Assembly: GCA_040389005.1 (NCBI GenBank)
Contig: JAZKAS010000032.1
Span: 1 to 59,747 of the forward strand
Length of the DNA: 59,747 nt
DNA from: JAGOUN01 sp040389005
GTDB taxonomy: Bacteria; Pseudomonadota; Gammaproteobacteria; JAGOUN01
Direction: 5' to 3'
Part shown: positions 44,487 through 53,662 of the stretch, in pieces
Layout: the number at the start of each line of letters is the position of its first letter
Position numbering within the stretch: position 1 is the first letter of the stretch
Program-made: the position numbers and the translations under genes
The notes under the pieces: generated by a model
The model's database searches: none
The model's input: only the letters and a program-made list of their open reading frames with translations
Told to the model about the DNA's origin: nothing

Positions 44487-44768
44487 CTAGTAATTTATTG
44501 CGCAATATCTAACCGGCATAGCACTAGGCCCTCCCGCTTCACTTTTAAAGGTGTAGAATTCGACACCTTTAAAATTTGGGTTATGTATTTGCTCCCAAAT
44601 CCCGAGAAACTCAACTGTATTACGATTACGCATCCAATTATAGACAAGATCGTCACCGCCAAATTTATTAGCCATATCTGTTAAGCTAATAAAATCACTG
44701 TCATTAACAGAAAGAATGTTGATGACAGCGCCTTGCACGCTCATTGTTACGCTTTTATTCTTTGTCAT
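44487..44768 (-). CDS. Truncated KilA-N-domain protein
   Basis: 93 residues that match the N-terminal two thirds of a KilA-N DNA-binding domain (FISLTDMANKFG, DDLVYNWMRNRNTVEFLG, IWEQIHNPNF, TFKSEAGG) and then diverge and stop in RYCAINY where the family continues. KilA-N proteins are phage-type regulators. This one looks like a broken remnant. A perfect 12-bp inverted repeat lies inside it. Confidence 0.65.
   Translation of the reverse strand: MTKNKSVTMSVQGAVINILSVNDSDFISLTDMANKFGGDDLVYNWMRNRNTVEFLGIWEQIHNPNFKGVEFYTFKSEAGGPSAMPVRYCAINY
44543..44574. repeat. Perfect 12-bp inverted repeat inside the KilA-N gene
   Basis: TTTTAAAGGTGT (44543-44554) and ACACCTTTAAAA (44563-44574) with an eight-base centre AGAATTCG. 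It is coding (FKGVEFYTFK) yet perfectly symmetric. Confidence 0.75.
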
Positions 44769-44778
44769 AAAATCCTCG

Positions 44779-45312
44779 CTAGTTTAACTGGCCGGCCATT
44801 CTATCTGTATCACCCTCAATAATCGTATAAAGCAATTGATACGCCACACGCCAGCGTCCGCCCTGTGCCGTAATGAGCGACACTGTTTTTTGGTTTAAAC
44901 CTTGAACCCGCCCCACCACCGTTTCGCCATTGCGACTATTAGTAAAGCCGACCCATTGCCCAACGCTGAGTTCGTTTTTATGCAAACCTTTTTTTTCTGG
45001 ATTTCTAAAATCAAATTCACGGCTATCTAATTTTAATAAATGATAGGGAATTTGCCACTGCTTCATATCGCACGCATTTTGTACCAGGACATTTTTTTGA
45101 TTTTTCTTTAGTAAACGCGCACGAATAAATTGTTGCGTTTTCGCTTCAAAATATTCAACGTAGCTGCCTTCTTTTAATTTTTCTTTGACTGCAAAAATAC
45201 GTTGTGGATTTTCAAGTTCATTTTGAATCGCATGCGAGACGCGAAAAATTTCAAATAAACTGGCATGTTTCAAAAAGGCAACTAATTGATCATACTCAAC
45301 CACTTCACTCAT
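44779..45312 (-). CDS. Tandem SH3-like-domain protein of unknown function
   Basis: 177 residues. Two similar beta-rich segments occur at about 48-95 (GSYVEYFEAKTQQFIRARLL, then QWQIPYHLLKL) and 118-165 (GQWVGFTNSRNGETVVGRVQ, then RWRVAYQLLYT). Both share the pattern G.(Y/W)V.(Y/F)...R..LL/V..N.K.V.V..(D/G)..(W)..PY.LL, which resembles SH3/Tudor-like barrels. Preceded by a short helical part. No partner is known. The gene is divergent from acs. Confidence 0.6.
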   Translation of the reverse strand: MSEVVEYDQLVAFLKHASLFEIFRVSHAIQNELENPQRIFAVKEKLKEGSYVEYFEAKTQQFIRARLLKKNQKNVLVQNACDMKQWQIPYHLLKLDSREFDFRNPEKKGLHKNELSVGQWVGFTNSRNGETVVGRVQGLNQKTVSLITAQGGRWRVAYQLLYTIIEGDTDRMAGQLN

Positions 45313-45394
45313 TAAACACCCCTTTCGCCAGCCAAAAACGGCATTGTATTGACTTTAAGAGCTTTAGTGAAGAAACTTAAGCAAGTGAATTTGA

Positions 45395-47305
45395 ATGGAA
45401 TCTCTCATGAATCGTTATCCTGCTAGCCAATATCACCGCAAAACTGCCCCAGAAAATAAAACTGAGTTTGATCTACTTTATGCACAATCAATTGAAGATC
45501 CGAAAGGGTTTTGGTCAGAACAAGCAGAAAAACTTGCTTGGTTTCGACCTTGGGATAGCGTGTTTGCAGGATCGTTTGAAACGGGTGATGTCACGTGGTT
45601 TCAAGGCGGCAAGCTCAATGTTTGTTTTAATTGTGTTGATCGACATTTAGAAAAACATGGCGATGAGATTGCATTTATGTGTGAAGACAATGAACCCACA
45701 GAATCGACGCAACTGACTTATCACGAACTCTATTTAGCGGTTTGCCAATTAGCGAATGCGTTAAAATCACGTGGCGTGAATAAAGGCGATCGCGTTTGTA
45801 TTTATATGCCAATGATTGCAGAAAGCGTGATTGCGATGTTGGCCTGCGCGCGAATTGGCGCGGTACATTCGGTAGTATTTGGTGGATTTTCTGCAGAAGC
45901 TTTAGCCAATCGAATTAATGATGCTGATTGTCGTTGCATTATAACGGCAGAAGAAGCCATGCGCGGTGAAAAAAAGATTTTATTAAAAGCCAATGTTGAT
46001 GAAGCGTTAAAACAGTGCCCAAAAGTTCACACGGTTTTAATTGTCAGACAAACAGAAAAAGGATTTCAATCGTGGAATGAAGACCGTGATTTTGATTATC
46101 ATGCGTTTATTGCAGAACAATCAACACTTTGTCCATGCGAAGAAATGGACGCTGAAGATCCACTTTTTATTTTATATACTTCAGGCTCAACCGGAAAACC
46201 CAAAGGTATTTTACATACCACCGCGGGCTATTTGCTTTATTCAATGGTAACGTTTCAAACGGTATTTGATTATGTGCCGGGAGAAGTTTATTGGTGCACG
46301 GCGGATATCGGCTGGATCACCGGCCATTCCTATGTGGTTTATGGGCCATTAGCAAATCGCGCGACGAGTATTATTTTTGCAGGCGTTCCCAATTACCCTG
46401 ATGCTTCACGCTATTGGCAAATAATCGATAAATATCAAGTTAATATTTTTTATACCGCGCCAACTGCTTTACGCTCGTTAATGGCCGCAGGCGATGAATT
46501 TTTACAAACGACGTGGCGAACAAGTTTGAGATGCTTGGGCAGCGTCGGCGAACCTATCAACCCTGAAGTGTGGGAATGGTACTTTCACAAAGTTGGAAAA
46601 GCAAAATGCCCGATCATGGATACCTGGTGGCAAACTGAAACCGGTGGATTTTTAATTACCCCGATTGCCGGCATTACTGATTTAAAACCCGGATCTGCGT
46701 CTCTGCCCTTTTATGGCATTCAACCCAAAATTATTGAAGGCGAACTTTATATTCAAGCCTCTTGGCCAGGACAAATGCGTGATATTTATAATGATCACGC
46801 GCGATTTATTTCAAATTATTTTTCTCAAGCAAAAAATAATTATTGCACCGGCGATGGCGCGCATCTCGATGAAGATGGCTATTACTGGATTACGGGTCGC
46901 ACGGATGATGTGATTAAAGTCTCGGGACATCGCATTGGTTCTGCGGAAGTGGAAAGCGCGCTCGTTGATGATCATCGTGTCGCTGAAGCCGCGGTTGTTG
47001 CCATTCCTCACGCTATTAAAGGCGAAAGTATTTATGCGTTTATCACATTAAAACAAAATCAAACAGAATCTGAAAATTTAAGCCACGAACTTAAAGAACA
47101 CGTCAAACAAACCATTGGTTCATTCGCAGTTCCTGAATTTATTCAATTCGCCAAAGATTTACCAAAGACACGCTCAGGAAAAATCATGCGGCGCTTGTTG
47201 CGAAAAATCGCGCAAGGCGACCTTAATAACCTGGGCGATATTTCGACGTTGGCAGATTCAGAAGTGGTAAAAAATATTATTTCTAACTTTGCCAAGCGGA
47301 CATAA
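45395..47305 (+). CDS. acs: Acetyl-CoA synthetase
   Basis: 636 residues, an AMP-forming acyl-CoA synthetase. Activates acetate through acetyl-AMP. ANL-family motifs: YTSGSTGKPKGILHTT, the acetyl/propionyl-CoA-synthetase core (GEVYWCTADIGWITGHSYVVYG), WWQTETGG, TDDVIKVSGHRIGSAEVESAL and the C-terminal lysine motif PKTRSGKIMRRLLR. The length, and Trp in the acetate pocket segment DTWWQTETG, favour Acs over PrpE. ATG 45395 and ATG 45407 are both possible starts. Confidence 0.93.
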   Translation: MESLMNRYPASQYHRKTAPENKTEFDLLYAQSIEDPKGFWSEQAEKLAWFRPWDSVFAGSFETGDVTWFQGGKLNVCFNCVDRHLEKHGDEIAFMCEDNEPTESTQLTYHELYLAVCQLANALKSRGVNKGDRVCIYMPMIAESVIAMLACARIGAVHSVVFGGFSAEALANRINDADCRCIITAEEAMRGEKKILLKANVDEALKQCPKVHTVLIVRQTEKGFQSWNEDRDFDYHAFIAEQSTLCPCEEMDAEDPLFILYTSGSTGKPKGILHTTAGYLLYSMVTFQTVFDYVPGEVYWCTADIGWITGHSYVVYGPLANRATSIIFAGVPNYPDASRYWQIIDKYQVNIFYTAPTALRSLMAAGDEFLQTTWRTSLRCLGSVGEPINPEVWEWYFHKVGKAKCPIMDTWWQTETGGFLITPIAGITDLKPGSASLPFYGIQPKIIEGELYIQASWPGQMRDIYNDHARFISNYFSQAKNNYCTGDGAHLDEDGYYWITGRTDDVIKVSGHRIGSAEVESALVDDHRVAEAAVVAIPHAIKGESIYAFITLKQNQTESENLSHELKEHVKQTIGSFAVPEFIQFAKDLPKTRSGKIMRRLLRKIAQGDLNNLGDISTLADSEVVKNIISNFAKRT

Positions 47306-47705
47306 AAGTATTGGACGCACGCTGCTTATCAATGCTTTGAATGCTTTTATACGCTTCCTGAGCTTTAAAAAAATAGGATAAACTAGAAAAAAGGGGGTCC
47401 TCATTAGAAAAATATGCCTGCGGTTCATTATCACTTCTTAACAATCTCTGGCCGGTAGTATCTAAGCCAGACTCTAGATTATTAGAGCCCTCAAACACAT
47501 CATCGAAATCAAGCAATAGCTCTGCTTTTCCTTCCAAAGAGGCATTGACCTGGCGAAGTTCTTCATTCAAAGTTCTTAAATCTGCACAACTAGACCGCGA
47601 ACTCTTATATAAATACTCCTCCTCTAACGGAGAAAGATCTATATTATCCAGGCTTTCTATATCAAAAAGCCCTTCATAAGATATTCTTTCATTATTACCT
47701 GACAT
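47283..47705 (-). CDS. Small acidic unknown protein
   Basis: 140 residues from ATG 47705, where AGG lies eight bases upstream (GTG 47714 is the alternative). Strongly acidic, Ser/Leu-rich, with no signal, no TM and no known domain (SNNxExxSYEGLFDIES-like start). It overlaps the 3' end of acs by 23 bases. May be an orphan effector. Confidence 0.45.
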   Translation of the reverse strand: MSGNNERISYEGLFDIESLDNIDLSPLEEEYLYKSSRSSCADLRTLNEELRQVNASLEGKAELLLDFDDVFEGSNNLESGLDTTGQRLLRSDNEPQAYFSNEDPLFSSLSYFFKAQEAYKSIQSIDKQRASNTFMSAWQS

Positions 47706-47766
47706 ACATAACACCTATTCTATTTTTATTTAATAGGAAATATAGTAAAAAATATCAGTTTTGCAA

Positions 47767-49140
47767 TTATTTATTTGTGGTTATTTTACGAAATCGATAT
47801 AGCAACCAACCCAAACCAATAAATAATACTGGCCCTAAAACAAGCTCGGATTCATAAAACACAATATCGTGCATTGTTTTTAAGTCGCTGCTAGGTACAA
47901 AACTAACGATAATCCCTAACGCAATGGAAATGAGAACACCACTCGCCATGAAAACACCTAACGTTTTATTCATCTTCAAATGATGTAAAGAAAAAATGTA
48001 GGCTATGGCTAAATAAAAATACGGAATGAAGAATAAAATCGTCGACATCAAAACCAACACTTGATACATCGCATTAATATTGGGCAACAAGCTTGTCACC
48101 ATAATTACTATTGAAACCAGCACTCCTTGAAACAAGATCGCATTAATAGGAGTTCCATCAGCATTTGATTTATGCATCCAATTTGGCAAAACGCCGCGTG
48201 GCGTACATTCAAAAAACATAATAATCGGTGCGAGCAACCATACAATAATAGCAGCCAATTCAGCAACAGCTAATGCTGACGCAATGAGTCGACTCAACCA
48301 AGCCACATGAAACTTCACATCAACAATTTGAAATGCTTGAATAATTCCTGAAGTTTTGGAAAGCGTTTCCGGCGTTGCAAACACATTCATCATTAAAGTG
48401 CCGACGACGTATAAAACAAAAATTCCGGCTGAACCTCCAAGTAACCCTAAATATAAATCACGACGTGGATTTTTTACCCGATTCGAAAAGGTTGCAATGA
48501 CTTCAACACCCGCCATGGCAAACATGATCATGGTCAGGGATGGCAAATTACTCGTCACGCCACCACCTGGAATAAATTGACTTGGACTAAAATCAGTTGC
48601 ACTGCCCCATTTAAAATAGGCAATCACCCCAAATATTATTAACAAAAGCATCGGGAAAAATAACCCTAATATTCCGCCAATGCCGACAAAATATTTACTG
48701 GCTTTTAAACCAAATGAACTAATCGCAACGATCAACCAAAAGCCAATTAACGCTGTCGTCATGATATATTTCGGATCCGTCGCAAGCTCAGGCCGCCCGA
48801 TGGCAAACGCAAGATTACTCGCTAAAAAAATTAATATCGCAGGATAATAAAAAATATTTGTCACCCAATATAACCACGCCACGGTAAACCCATGTTTATC
48901 ACCTAAGGCATTACGCACCCAGGCATACATTCCGCCTGCATCGGGATACGCACGCGATAATTGCGCTGTAATAATGGATAGCGGTAAAAAGAATATCAAC
49001 GCACCAAATAACCAAAGAAAAATCGATGAGGGTCCAATGCCAGCAGCAACTGCAATCCAACGAATTCCAAAATTCGCTGTCATGGTCATAATAATTACAT
49101 CGAAAACATTCAGTACTTTATTCGTTTTTGGCGTTATCAT
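47767..49140 (-). CDS. APC-family amino-acid permease
   Basis: 457 residues with twelve predicted membrane spans. The APC signature is the first two helices (FDVIIMTMTANFGIRWIAVAA then GALIFFLPLSIITAQLS) and the following AYPDAGGMYAWVRNALG. It resembles the glutamate/GABA antiporter or amino acid:proton branch, abundant in amino-acid-dependent intracellular Gammaproteobacteria. Substrate not determinable. It overlaps epmB by 23 bases. Confidence 0.88.
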   Translation of the reverse strand: MITPKTNKVLNVFDVIIMTMTANFGIRWIAVAAGIGPSSIFLWLFGALIFFLPLSIITAQLSRAYPDAGGMYAWVRNALGDKHGFTVAWLYWVTNIFYYPAILIFLASNLAFAIGRPELATDPKYIMTTALIGFWLIVAISSFGLKASKYFVGIGGILGLFFPMLLLIIFGVIAYFKWGSATDFSPSQFIPGGGVTSNLPSLTMIMFAMAGVEVIATFSNRVKNPRRDLYLGLLGGSAGIFVLYVVGTLMMNVFATPETLSKTSGIIQAFQIVDVKFHVAWLSRLIASALAVAELAAIIVWLLAPIIMFFECTPRGVLPNWMHKSNADGTPINAILFQGVLVSIVIMVTSLLPNINAMYQVLVLMSTILFFIPYFYLAIAYIFSLHHLKMNKTLGVFMASGVLISIALGIIVSFVPSSDLKTMHDIVFYESELVLGPVLFIGLGWLLYRFRKITTNK

Positions 49141-50128
49141 CTTTTTCCATTCCTAAATCAACGGGGGTTTTGCTCTTACGATGCGGTGCTTCATAAACCA
49201 GCTTTGGCACCAAATAACCTGGCAAAGTCGCGATCATATCACGCATCAATTGAACAGCGATAGGTTTGTCAATATCAAAATGCGCAGCGCCAGAGACTTT
49301 ATCCAATAAATGCAAATAATAAGGCAGAATACCGATATCATATAAACGATAACTCAACTCCACTTGGGCGGATAAACTATCATTCACGTCTTTTAATAAA
49401 ACGGCTTGGTTAAGTAATGTCACACCCGCTTCCTTGAGTTGCTGCATTGGTAATTCAAGTGAAGCATCCCATTCATTGGCATGATTACTGTGCAATACCA
49501 TTGTTATACGAAAACGACTTGTTTTTAAAATTTTTAATAAATTTTCTGTCACACGCGCAGGAATCACCACGGGCAATCGCGTATGAATTCGCAAATATTT
49601 TATTGACGAAATATTTTCTAAGCGTTGCATAAAATTTTCTAGTAGCGAATCATCCACCGAAAGAGGATCACCGCCACTTAAAATCACCTCTTTGACTTCA
49701 GGATGATTCATTAAATATTCGAAAACAGGCTCCCAACCTTTGGTGCCAGGGTTGTTTTCGTTATACGGAAAATGACGACGAAAACAATAACGACAATGCA
49801 CCGCACACGCGCCACTTAAAGTAAGTAACACTCGACTTGTATATTTATGCAATAACCCAGGTAATGGATTCGAATCGTTTTCGGCTAAAGGATCCTTTAT
49901 AAAACCCACCACCGCGTCTAATTCTTGCGAGAGTGGTAATATTTGTTTGAGCAAGGGGTCGCTCGGATTGCCTTTTTCGATTCGATCAGCAAATGCACGA
50001 GGCACACGAAGAGGAAAAGAGCTGTCTTGATCTAAAGCTGCAACAGCTTCGCGAGATAAATTTAAGTGGCTAAGTAAGTCATCAATTTTTTTGAAAGATT
50101 CTTGCCACTGCTGCTGCCAATTAGACAT
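49118..50128 (-). CDS. epmB: EF-P beta-lysylation protein EpmB (lysine 2,3-aminomutase-like)
   Basis: 336 residues from ATG 50128. Earlier in-frame starts would lie inside tRNA-Val, so they are rejected. Radical-SAM motif CAVHCRYC binds the 4Fe-4S cluster. LSGGDPLSVDD and LHSNHANEWD are aminomutase-like. EpmB converts (S)-alpha-lysine to (R)-beta-lysine for modification of elongation factor P. It starts 26 bases after the 3' end of tRNA-Val and overlaps the permease. Confidence 0.93.
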   Translation of the reverse strand: MSNWQQQWQESFKKIDDLLSHLNLSREAVAALDQDSSFPLRVPRAFADRIEKGNPSDPLLKQILPLSQELDAVVGFIKDPLAENDSNPLPGLLHKYTSRVLLTLSGACAVHCRYCFRRHFPYNENNPGTKGWEPVFEYLMNHPEVKEVILSGGDPLSVDDSLLENFMQRLENISSIKYLRIHTRLPVVIPARVTENLLKILKTSRFRITMVLHSNHANEWDASLELPMQQLKEAGVTLLNQAVLLKDVNDSLSAQVELSYRLYDIGILPYYLHLLDKVSGAAHFDIDKPIAVQLMRDMIATLPGYLVPKLVYEAPHRKSKTPVDLGMEKDDNAKNE

Positions 50129-50154
50129 ATAAAAACCAAAAATAAAACTGGCAT

Positions 50155-50229
50155 TGGTAGGCGCGATTGGTTTCGAACCAACGACCCTCACCTTGTCGAG
50201 GTGATGCTCTACCACTGAGCTACGCGCCT
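50155..50229 (-). tRNA. tRNA-Val (GAC)
   Basis: Read on the complement: acceptor AGGCGCG/CGCGCCT, D-arm TAGCTCAGTGGTAGAGC, anticodon loop TCGACAA (GAC), T-arm GTTGGTTCGAAACC, encoded CCA. epmB follows 26 bases downstream and may share the transcript. Confidence 0.97.
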
Positions 50230-50341
50230 AACTTACTAGATTAAGTCGTGAACGACTTGAGGCCGGTAAGATACCATTGCATAAAAAACTTAGCAAGCGC
50301 CTTAAAAGCTGTTATCGTTCACACCTCCAGAGGGTTTGCTG

Positions 50342-51049
50342 ATGACAGAATTAAATCATATACAGTTTGATCGTTTTTCTTTCGATTATTCGCCGAATCG
50401 CCCACTTTTTAAAGATTTTTCCCTGACTGTCCCGCGAAATTGTTGGCTAGGAATTTTGGGACCTTCCGGCGTAGGCAAAAGTACACTACTGCACGCGATC
50501 GCGCGACAATTACAAGCGACTGACCCTGCACAACATCTTGCGCTTTTATCTCAACAAAGCACTCTTTTGCCCTGGCTAACGGTTTTAGAAAATGTTCACA
50601 TTGGTAATTTATTAAGAAATGAAAGCATTCTAGATTCAGCAGAGGCCATATTGACTCAATTAGGATTACAAGATTTTATGCATGTGTTACCGAAACAACT
50701 GTCTGGCGGACAAGCACAACGCGCGATAATTGCACGAACGCTGTATGAAAAAAGTGATGTCGTATTGATGGATGAACCTTTCTCGAGTTTAGACGCCATC
50801 ACTAAACAGCAAATACAAGAAATTGCTTATCAAGCCTTTCAAGATAAAACCGTCATTTTAGTGACACATGATCCCCTAGAAGCATTACGATTATGCGATC
50901 AAATTATTGTATTAAAGGGGAAGCCGGTTTATTACGACACCACCCTACATTTAAAATCTTCAGCGCCACGAAAATTAAATGAAAAAGAAGTGACTGAATA
51001 TCATGAAATACTCATGAATCAACTCATCCATGCAAAAAAAGAAGAGTGA
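50342..51049 (+). CDS. ABC transporter ATPase, thiamine-precursor type
   Basis: 235 residues from ATG 50342, with AGAGGG seven bases upstream. Walker A GPSGVGKST, Q-loop, signature LSGGQAQRAI, Walker B VVLMDEPFSSLD and H-loop THD are all present. With the next two genes it forms an importer. No TPP riboswitch is recognised in the 110-base leader. Confidence 0.92.
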   Translation: MTELNHIQFDRFSFDYSPNRPLFKDFSLTVPRNCWLGILGPSGVGKSTLLHAIARQLQATDPAQHLALLSQQSTLLPWLTVLENVHIGNLLRNESILDSAEAILTQLGLQDFMHVLPKQLSGGQAQRAIIARTLYEKSDVVLMDEPFSSLDAITKQQIQEIAYQAFQDKTVILVTHDPLEALRLCDQIIVLKGKPVYYDTTLHLKSSAPRKLNEKEVTEYHEILMNQLIHAKKEE

Positions 51050-51053
51050 CCCC

Positions 51054-51779
51054 ATGAATCGAAATGTTTTATACAGTTTAATTTTAGTGCTACTCTTTTG
51101 GCAGGGAATCGTTTGGGTTTTTAATTTGCCTGAATATATTTTGCCAACACCGAGTGATGTGTTACTCGCCTTTATACATAACTGGAAAATACTGGTCTAT
51201 AACACTTCCATTACACTCAGTGAAACGCTGTTAGGTTTAGGATTTGGCGCTTTAAGCGGTTGTATTGTCGCGATTTTATTAATGCTCTTTAAACCATTAA
51301 AATTATTTTTATTGCCTTTGATGCTGATTAGCCAAGCATTGCCGGTGTTTGCTGTCGCTCCTCTCCTCGTATTATGGCTCGGTTTTGGTATGGCATCAAA
51401 AATTATTGTGGTGATGTTGATGACTTTTTTCCCCATTGCATCAGCGCTGTTTGATGGTCTCAATAAAACGCCCGAACATTATTTAACAATGGCTACTTAT
51501 ATGCGCGGCAAAAAATGGCCTATTTTACGCTATATTTATTTCCCTCACGCACTTCCTTTCTTAGCCAGTGGTTTACGCATTTCTGCTGTATTTGCGCCGA
51601 TGGGCGCTATTATGAGCGAATGGGTGGGCGCAAGTGATGGCTTAGGTTATTTGATGATTAATGCCAATGCGCGTTTAGAAACGAGTTTGGTGTTTATCTC
51701 AATCATCATGCTCGTCATCATGGCGCTCGCGTTATATTTTTCGATTAATGCTTTTTTTAAATGGAAAATAAGATGGTAA
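51054..51779 (+). CDS. ABC transporter permease, thiamine-precursor type
   Basis: 241 residues from ATG 51054 (the upstream ATG 51030 is inside the ATPase gene). Six hydrophobic spans and the EAA loop (WPILRYIYFPHALPFLASG) of the SsuC/TauC/ThiX class. It overlaps or abuts both neighbours, and the gene for the binding protein begins six bases before its stop. Confidence 0.9.
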   Translation: MNRNVLYSLILVLLFWQGIVWVFNLPEYILPTPSDVLLAFIHNWKILVYNTSITLSETLLGLGFGALSGCIVAILLMLFKPLKLFLLPLMLISQALPVFAVAPLLVLWLGFGMASKIIVVMLMTFFPIASALFDGLNKTPEHYLTMATYMRGKKWPILRYIYFPHALPFLASGLRISAVFAPMGAIMSEWVGASDGLGYLMINANARLETSLVFISIIMLVIMALALYFSINAFFKWKIRW

Positions 51780-52663
51780 AAAGAAAAAATATTATTTGGT
51801 TAATATTGATTATTATTGCGGTCGTCATTATCACGTATTTAAAAGAGCGAGCGCCGCTAACTCCTACAACAGATCGACATGTCACTATATTACTGGATTG
51901 GTATATCAGCCAAGATCAAGCACCAGTATTGATTGCAGACATTAATGGTTATTTTAAACAAAACAATCTTGATGTGAAAATTGTCGAATTAAGCGATCCT
52001 AGTATCGCACCCAAATTAATTGCAAATAACCAGGCAGATCTTGCTATCAGTTACGGCGGCAGTTATCAGCATCAACTTCAAGCGGGCATCGCTGTAAAAC
52101 AAGTCGGTACTCTCGTTGATCGGCCGCTCAATTGCTTAATTTATTTTTCACAATCCGGCATTCATTCTCCACAAGATTTAAAAGGAAAACGCGTTGGCTT
52201 TACAGACCCAAACGACGATTTTTTGCTATTAAAAGCCGTCTTAAAATCAGGCGGCTTGACCATGAATGACGTCACACTTATTAATATTCAATCAACATTG
52301 CTGCAATCTCTCATGCTGGGAAAAGTCGATATCGCCACCGATATGATGCGAAACATTGAACCCGTTGTGTTTGCACACCACGGTTTCACCTCAGAAATGT
52401 TTTGTCCAGAAAATTTTAATGTTCCGAATTATCCTGAACTTATTTACATTACTCACACAGGCCAAACACCTGATAAAATTAATGCCTTTTTACAAGCAGT
52501 GACAGAAGCGACACGCTATATTGAACAACATCCTGAAGAAGCCTGGGGAAAATTAAAAACCACCTATCCTAAATTCGATACCGATATTCATCATGAAATT
52601 TGGCAAAAAACTTATCCGTTTTTTGCGCATGATCCAAAAAAAATAGAGAGCAAACGAATATGA
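51773..52663 (+). CDS. NMT1/ThiY-like substrate-binding protein
   Basis: 296 residues from ATG 51773, preceded by TGGA. A hydrophobic N-terminal segment (about 5-24) tethers or exports it. The periplasmic-binding-protein fold shows the NMT1/THI5-like motifs (LLDWYISQDQAPVLIADINGYF, DLAISYGGSY, GKRVGFTDPNDDF), similar to proteins that bind the pyrimidine HMP or its precursor. Substrate assignment is by family. No thiamine biosynthetic gene is adjacent. rmuC overlaps by four bases. Confidence 0.85.
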   Translation: MVKRKNIIWLILIIIAVVIITYLKERAPLTPTTDRHVTILLDWYISQDQAPVLIADINGYFKQNNLDVKIVELSDPSIAPKLIANNQADLAISYGGSYQHQLQAGIAVKQVGTLVDRPLNCLIYFSQSGIHSPQDLKGKRVGFTDPNDDFLLLKAVLKSGGLTMNDVTLINIQSTLLQSLMLGKVDIATDMMRNIEPVVFAHHGFTSEMFCPENFNVPNYPELIYITHTGQTPDKINAFLQAVTEATRYIEQHPEEAWGKLKTTYPKFDTDIHHEIWQKTYPFFAHDPKKIESKRI

Positions 52664-53607
52664 CCTTAATTATTATTCTTTTTTTAATTATTATTATTGG
52701 TATTATTTTATTAATTCCTATTATCAATCGTGAAAGCAAAGAACAGCTGAAAGAAATTCACTCTTTGCGAGAAGAATTCAAACTATCACTTGCTGATCAT
52801 CGAGAAAAATCAAGCGAACAACTGAACACCATTAATGAAAAAAATCTTACGACATTTTCAGATGTGATTAAACGACTAGCGTTGATTGATGAAGCTCAAA
52901 AAAGAATTAACGAGCTTTCATCGAATATTATGAGTTTACAATCTATTTTAAACGATAAACGTTCCCGAGGAGCTTTTGGAGAAGTGCAACTTTCCGCACT
53001 TGTCAGAAATTTATTGCCTGAACAAAGTTTTTCGTTGCAATACACACTCAGCAATGGCAAGCGCTGTGATTGCATTTTATTTTTGCCACAACCCAGCGGC
53101 AATATTGTCATAGATGCCAAGTTTCCGTTAGAAACTTATCGAAAATTATCGTTACCCGAAAACACGTCAGAGCTTAGCCTCAAACAACTACAACAACAAT
53201 TTCGACAAGATTTAAAAATTCATATTCAAGATATTGCTGCCAAGTATTTAATCCCCGGCGAAACTGCTGATGGCGCGATGATGTTCATTCCTGCTGAAGC
53301 AATTTTTTCAGACATTCATGCGCATTATCCTGATATTGTTGATTTTGCGCATCAAAAACGCGTTTGGCTTGTTTCTCCCACTACCGTCATGGCGATCTTA
53401 ACCACTGCGCGTGCCGTATTAAAAGATGCTGAAACTCGCACGCAAATTCATGTGATACAAGAGCACTTAAATGTTCTTGGCAAAGACTTTAATCGCTTCC
53501 AAAATCGCATGGATAATCTTGTCAAACATATTGAACAAGCACGAGAAGATGCTACAGACGTGAATACTTCAGCCAAGAAAATCACCAGTCGATTTTCTAA
53601 AATTTAG
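52660..53607 (+). CDS. rmuC: DNA recombination protein RmuC
   Basis: 315 residues with an N-terminal membrane helix, a coiled coil (about 20-95) and a nuclease-like RmuC domain: RGAFGEVQLSALVRNLLPE, GNIVIDAKFPLETYRKL, DGAMMFIPAEAIFSDI and WLVSPTTVMAILTTARAVL. It limits DNA inversions between short repeats. Overlaps the binding-protein gene by four bases (ATGA). Confidence 0.92.
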   Translation: MTLIIILFLIIIIGIILLIPIINRESKEQLKEIHSLREEFKLSLADHREKSSEQLNTINEKNLTTFSDVIKRLALIDEAQKRINELSSNIMSLQSILNDKRSRGAFGEVQLSALVRNLLPEQSFSLQYTLSNGKRCDCILFLPQPSGNIVIDAKFPLETYRKLSLPENTSELSLKQLQQQFRQDLKIHIQDIAAKYLIPGETADGAMMFIPAEAIFSDIHAHYPDIVDFAHQKRVWLVSPTTVMAILTTARAVLKDAETRTQIHVIQEHLNVLGKDFNRFQNRMDNLVKHIEQAREDATDVNTSAKKITSRFSKI

Positions 53608-53622
53608 CAGTTAGATATTAAT

Positions 53623-53653
53623 GAAACTAAAGATTCTGATACACATTAGTTTC
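53623..53653. terminator. Weak bidirectional hairpin between rmuC and truB
   Basis: GAAACTAA (53623-53630) pairs with TTAGTTTC (53646-53653) between two convergent genes. The tail is only moderately T-rich. Confidence 0.4.
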
Positions 53654-53662
53654 TGCATGCTA

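Noticed and set aside
49118..50215. EpmB reading frame extended to 50215
   Set aside because: The extra 29 residues are encoded by tRNA-Val on the same strand. The family start MSNWQQQ at 50128 is adequate.
50230..50341. TPP riboswitch before the thiamine-precursor-like transporter
   Set aside because: The conserved CTGAGA and ACCTGATCTGG-type elements are absent from the leader.
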